Origin: JBEEPE01 sp041191265
Lineage (GTDB): Bacteria; Verrucomicrobiota; Verrucomicrobiia; Chthoniobacterales; Chthoniobacteraceae
Assembly (NCBI GenBank): GCA_041191265.1
Contig: JBEEPE010000355.1
Coordinates: 1 to 7,265, forward strand
DNA: 7,265 nt
Direction: 5' to 3'
Positions 5,912 to 7,265 of the stretch are shown here, piece by piece. A program made the translations under genes and the position numbers. The notes under the pieces are model-generated. The model did no database searches and was not told the DNA's origin. It was given only the letters and a program-made list of their open reading frames with translations. Each line of letters starts with the position of its first letter. Position 1 is the first letter of the stretch.

Positions 5912-6994
5912 ATGCACCGACGCAACATCCACTACTGGAAATGTGACCGCCCTGCTGCCTTCCACGGCACCACTCCCTCCAGCTCCATCGAGTCGATTCA
6001 AGAGGCTCTCCAAGCGCAGCTTGCCTCACATTTCCAATGTCCCACGCTGACGCTAAGTCCAGCCAGAGGTCAGGGCATCCACCTGACGTGGACCTGTAAC
6101 CTCAAGGGAATCTCACTGTTCATCCGAGTGGCGCACGGCCCTGAAGCCGACTCTCAACTCGCAGTGGAATCGGCGCTGCTCGACCGACTAAACAAACTCG
6201 GCATTCCTGTGCCCAAGGTGTTCGCTTGCGACGATTCCCGAAAACATCTCCCGTTTGGGTGGCAAGCCATGGAGTTGATTCCCCATCCAGACCTCAATCA
6301 CTGGCAAAAACAGGGGTGCCTTCATCCTCACAAAATCCCGTATGAAATCGGTTTGAACATTGCCCGATGGCAATCCTTCAAACCTCCCGGCTTCGGCATC
6401 CTGGAGCTGACCCAAGCAGGCAACCTCATCGGAGGCCATTCATCCTACCAGACTTACTTCCAACTCAATCTGAGTCGTCATCTCGACTTCTTACATGCCC
6501 GCGAGTTTATCGATTGCGCCCTGCGGGAACGGATTGTTTGCGCAATCGAGGCTGGGAGCCCGCTGATGCATCTCCAACACGGAGTTCTCGTTCACAAGGA
6601 TCTCGCGCTCTGGAACATCCTCGGGTCACCCGAACGCGTTTCTGCGTTCATTGATTTTGAGGATGCGATCTCGGGGGACCCTACAGAAGACCTCGCTCTT
6701 CTTGCCTGTTTTCATCAAGGAACCTTTCTGAAGGCGGCTCTCACCGGTTACGAAACCATCAATCCACTCCCCAAAGACTTCCTCCGCCGTTTCTGGCTGC
6801 ACCTCCTCCGGAATATGCTGGTGAAATCCGTGATACGAGTGGGAGCAGGATATTTCGACCGAACAGATTCGTTCTTTCTCATCAATCAAGGCACCTCCGG
6901 CTCTGATTTGAAATCCTTCACGCAATCACGGATTTCAAGCGCCCTCGATGGATTCGAAAATAACCTCGAAATCACGAACACCTCACTACCATGA
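5912..6994 (+). CDS. APH-fold phosphotransferase (small-molecule kinase)
   Basis: This is an ATP- or GTP-dependent kinase of the aminoglycoside phosphotransferase/choline kinase superfamily, cytoplasmic, 360 residues. The N-lobe has LFIRVAHG (69-76), where the usual nucleotide-binding lysine position seems to hold R72, a helix with E86 (AVESALLDRL), GIPVPKVF (97-104) and the hinge-like QAMELIPHPDL (118-128). The C-lobe carries the catalytic loop VHKDLALWN (227-235), with D230 as base and N235 for metal, then FIDFEDA (246-252) with metal-binding D248. These are intact, so it should be active. Most members of this superfamily in ordinary genomic settings are metabolic kinases (choline, homoserine, fructosamine, sugars), so antibiotic resistance should not be assumed. 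Its stop overlaps the aldolase ATG (6991-6994), which implies coupling and a shared pathway. The N-terminal 50 residues are unassigned. The substrate is unknown. Confidence 0.82.
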   Translation: MHRRNIHYWKCDRPAAFHGTTPSSSIESIQEALQAQLASHFQCPTLTLSPARGQGIHLTWTCNLKGISLFIRVAHGPEADSQLAVESALLDRLNKLGIPVPKVFACDDSRKHLPFGWQAMELIPHPDLNHWQKQGCLHPHKIPYEIGLNIARWQSFKPPGFGILELTQAGNLIGGHSSYQTYFQLNLSRHLDFLHAREFIDCALRERIVCAIEAGSPLMHLQHGVLVHKDLALWNILGSPERVSAFIDFEDAISGDPTEDLALLACFHQGTFLKAALTGYETINPLPKDFLRRFWLHLLRNMLVKSVIRVGAGYFDRTDSFFLINQGTSGSDLKSFTQSRISSALDGFENNLEITNTSLP

Positions 6995-7265
6995 CTACGG
7001 CCGTCTCTCTCGGAACTTGGATCTCCACTGGTTCTGCTCTCATCACCGAACTTGCCGCGGAAATTGGTTTCGATTGGGTGCTCCTCGATCTTGAACACGG
7101 CGCAACAACCCAAAGTGACGTGCTTTCTCAGCTCCAATCGCTCGCGCGAAGCCGCACCCGAGGAATCGTGCGCGTCGGAAACCTGCACCCCGAGCAAATC
7201 GGTCAACTTCTCGACTGGGGAGCGCACGGCATCATGCTTCCACATGTTGCCTCCGCCGAAAAAGC
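6991..7265 (+). CDS. HpcH/HpaI-type class II aldolase, N-terminal part (cut by right edge)
   Basis: Enzymes of this family cleave or form 2-keto-3-deoxy acids such as 4-hydroxy-2-ketoheptanedioate, 2-dehydro-3-deoxy-glucarate or 2-keto-3-deoxy-rhamnonate, releasing pyruvate; some relatives use CoA thioesters. The 91 complete codons show the start of the TIM barrel: SLGTWISTGS (6-15), AAEIGFDWVLLDLEHG (22-37) with the family's catalytic His (H36), and GIVRVGN (58-64) with the conserved substrate-binding Arg (R61). Next comes IGQLLDWGAHGIMLPHV. The metal-binding Glu and Asp lie beyond the edge. The start is secure because an in-frame stop (6961-6963) lies upstream with no other start codon between; the N-terminus is about nine residues shorter than E. 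coli HpaI. It overlaps the kinase stop by ATGA. The exact substrate cannot be chosen from this portion. Confidence 0.9.
   Translation, partial: MTTAVSLGTWISTGSALITELAAEIGFDWVLLDLEHGATTQSDVLSQLQSLARSRTRGIVRVGNLHPEQIGQLLDWGAHGIMLPHVASAEK

Noticed and set aside
5912..6994. Antibiotic-resistance aminoglycoside phosphotransferase
   Set aside because: Only superfamily motifs are shared. The gene sits in a metabolic run coupled to an aldolase, with no mobile element or resistance context.

Overview
The window comes from a Gram-negative (diderm) bacterium. It encodes an Mla-type ABC lipid transporter (permease, ATPase and MCE substrate-binding protein), a TatA subunit, and a secreted protein with a Sec-type signal peptide. 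A Verrucomicrobiota-like genome (Opitutia or similar) seems plausible from the general style: moderate GC, few Shine-Dalgarno sites, and a rhomboid-like protein with a cysteine-rich tail. That placement is an impression, not something the sequence proves.

Left half, all on the minus strand and read right to left: mlaE (3463-2687), mlaF (2690-1935), mlaD (1905-1039), a rhomboid-fold membrane protein that has lost its catalytic residues (983-183), then the first 37 codons of rpsO, ribosomal protein S15, running off the left edge (113-1). mlaE and mlaF overlap by an ATGA and the next gaps are 29, 55 and 69 bases, so one transcript could cover all five. MlaE, MlaF and MlaD together should form an inner-membrane complex that moves phospholipids between the inner and outer membranes. 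mlaB, mlaC and mlaA are not in the window.

Middle: a 149-base divergent intergenic region (3464-3612) separates mlaE from tatA (3613-3948). TatA has a standard membrane helix and amphipathic helix followed by a histidine-rich, then Ala/Pro/Thr-rich tail. A strong intrinsic terminator follows it (3972-4003).

Right half, all on the plus strand: a secreted endonuclease/exonuclease/phosphatase-fold hydrolase (4024-4941), a BASS-type sodium symporter (4954-5886), an APH-fold small-molecule kinase (5912-6994) and the start of an HpcH/HpaI-type class II aldolase (6991-7265, cut by the right edge). Gaps of 12 and 25 bases and a 4-base overlap suggest one operon. A reasonable but untested reading is an uptake and breakdown pathway for a small organic or sugar acid: transport, phosphorylation, then aldol cleavage to pyruvate or a related 2-keto acid.

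There are no tRNA genes, CRISPR arrays, insertion sequences or phage genes. The plus strand is richer in C than G under both plus-strand and minus-strand genes, which suggests it is the lagging strand throughout. No stretch longer than 150 bases lacks a gene.
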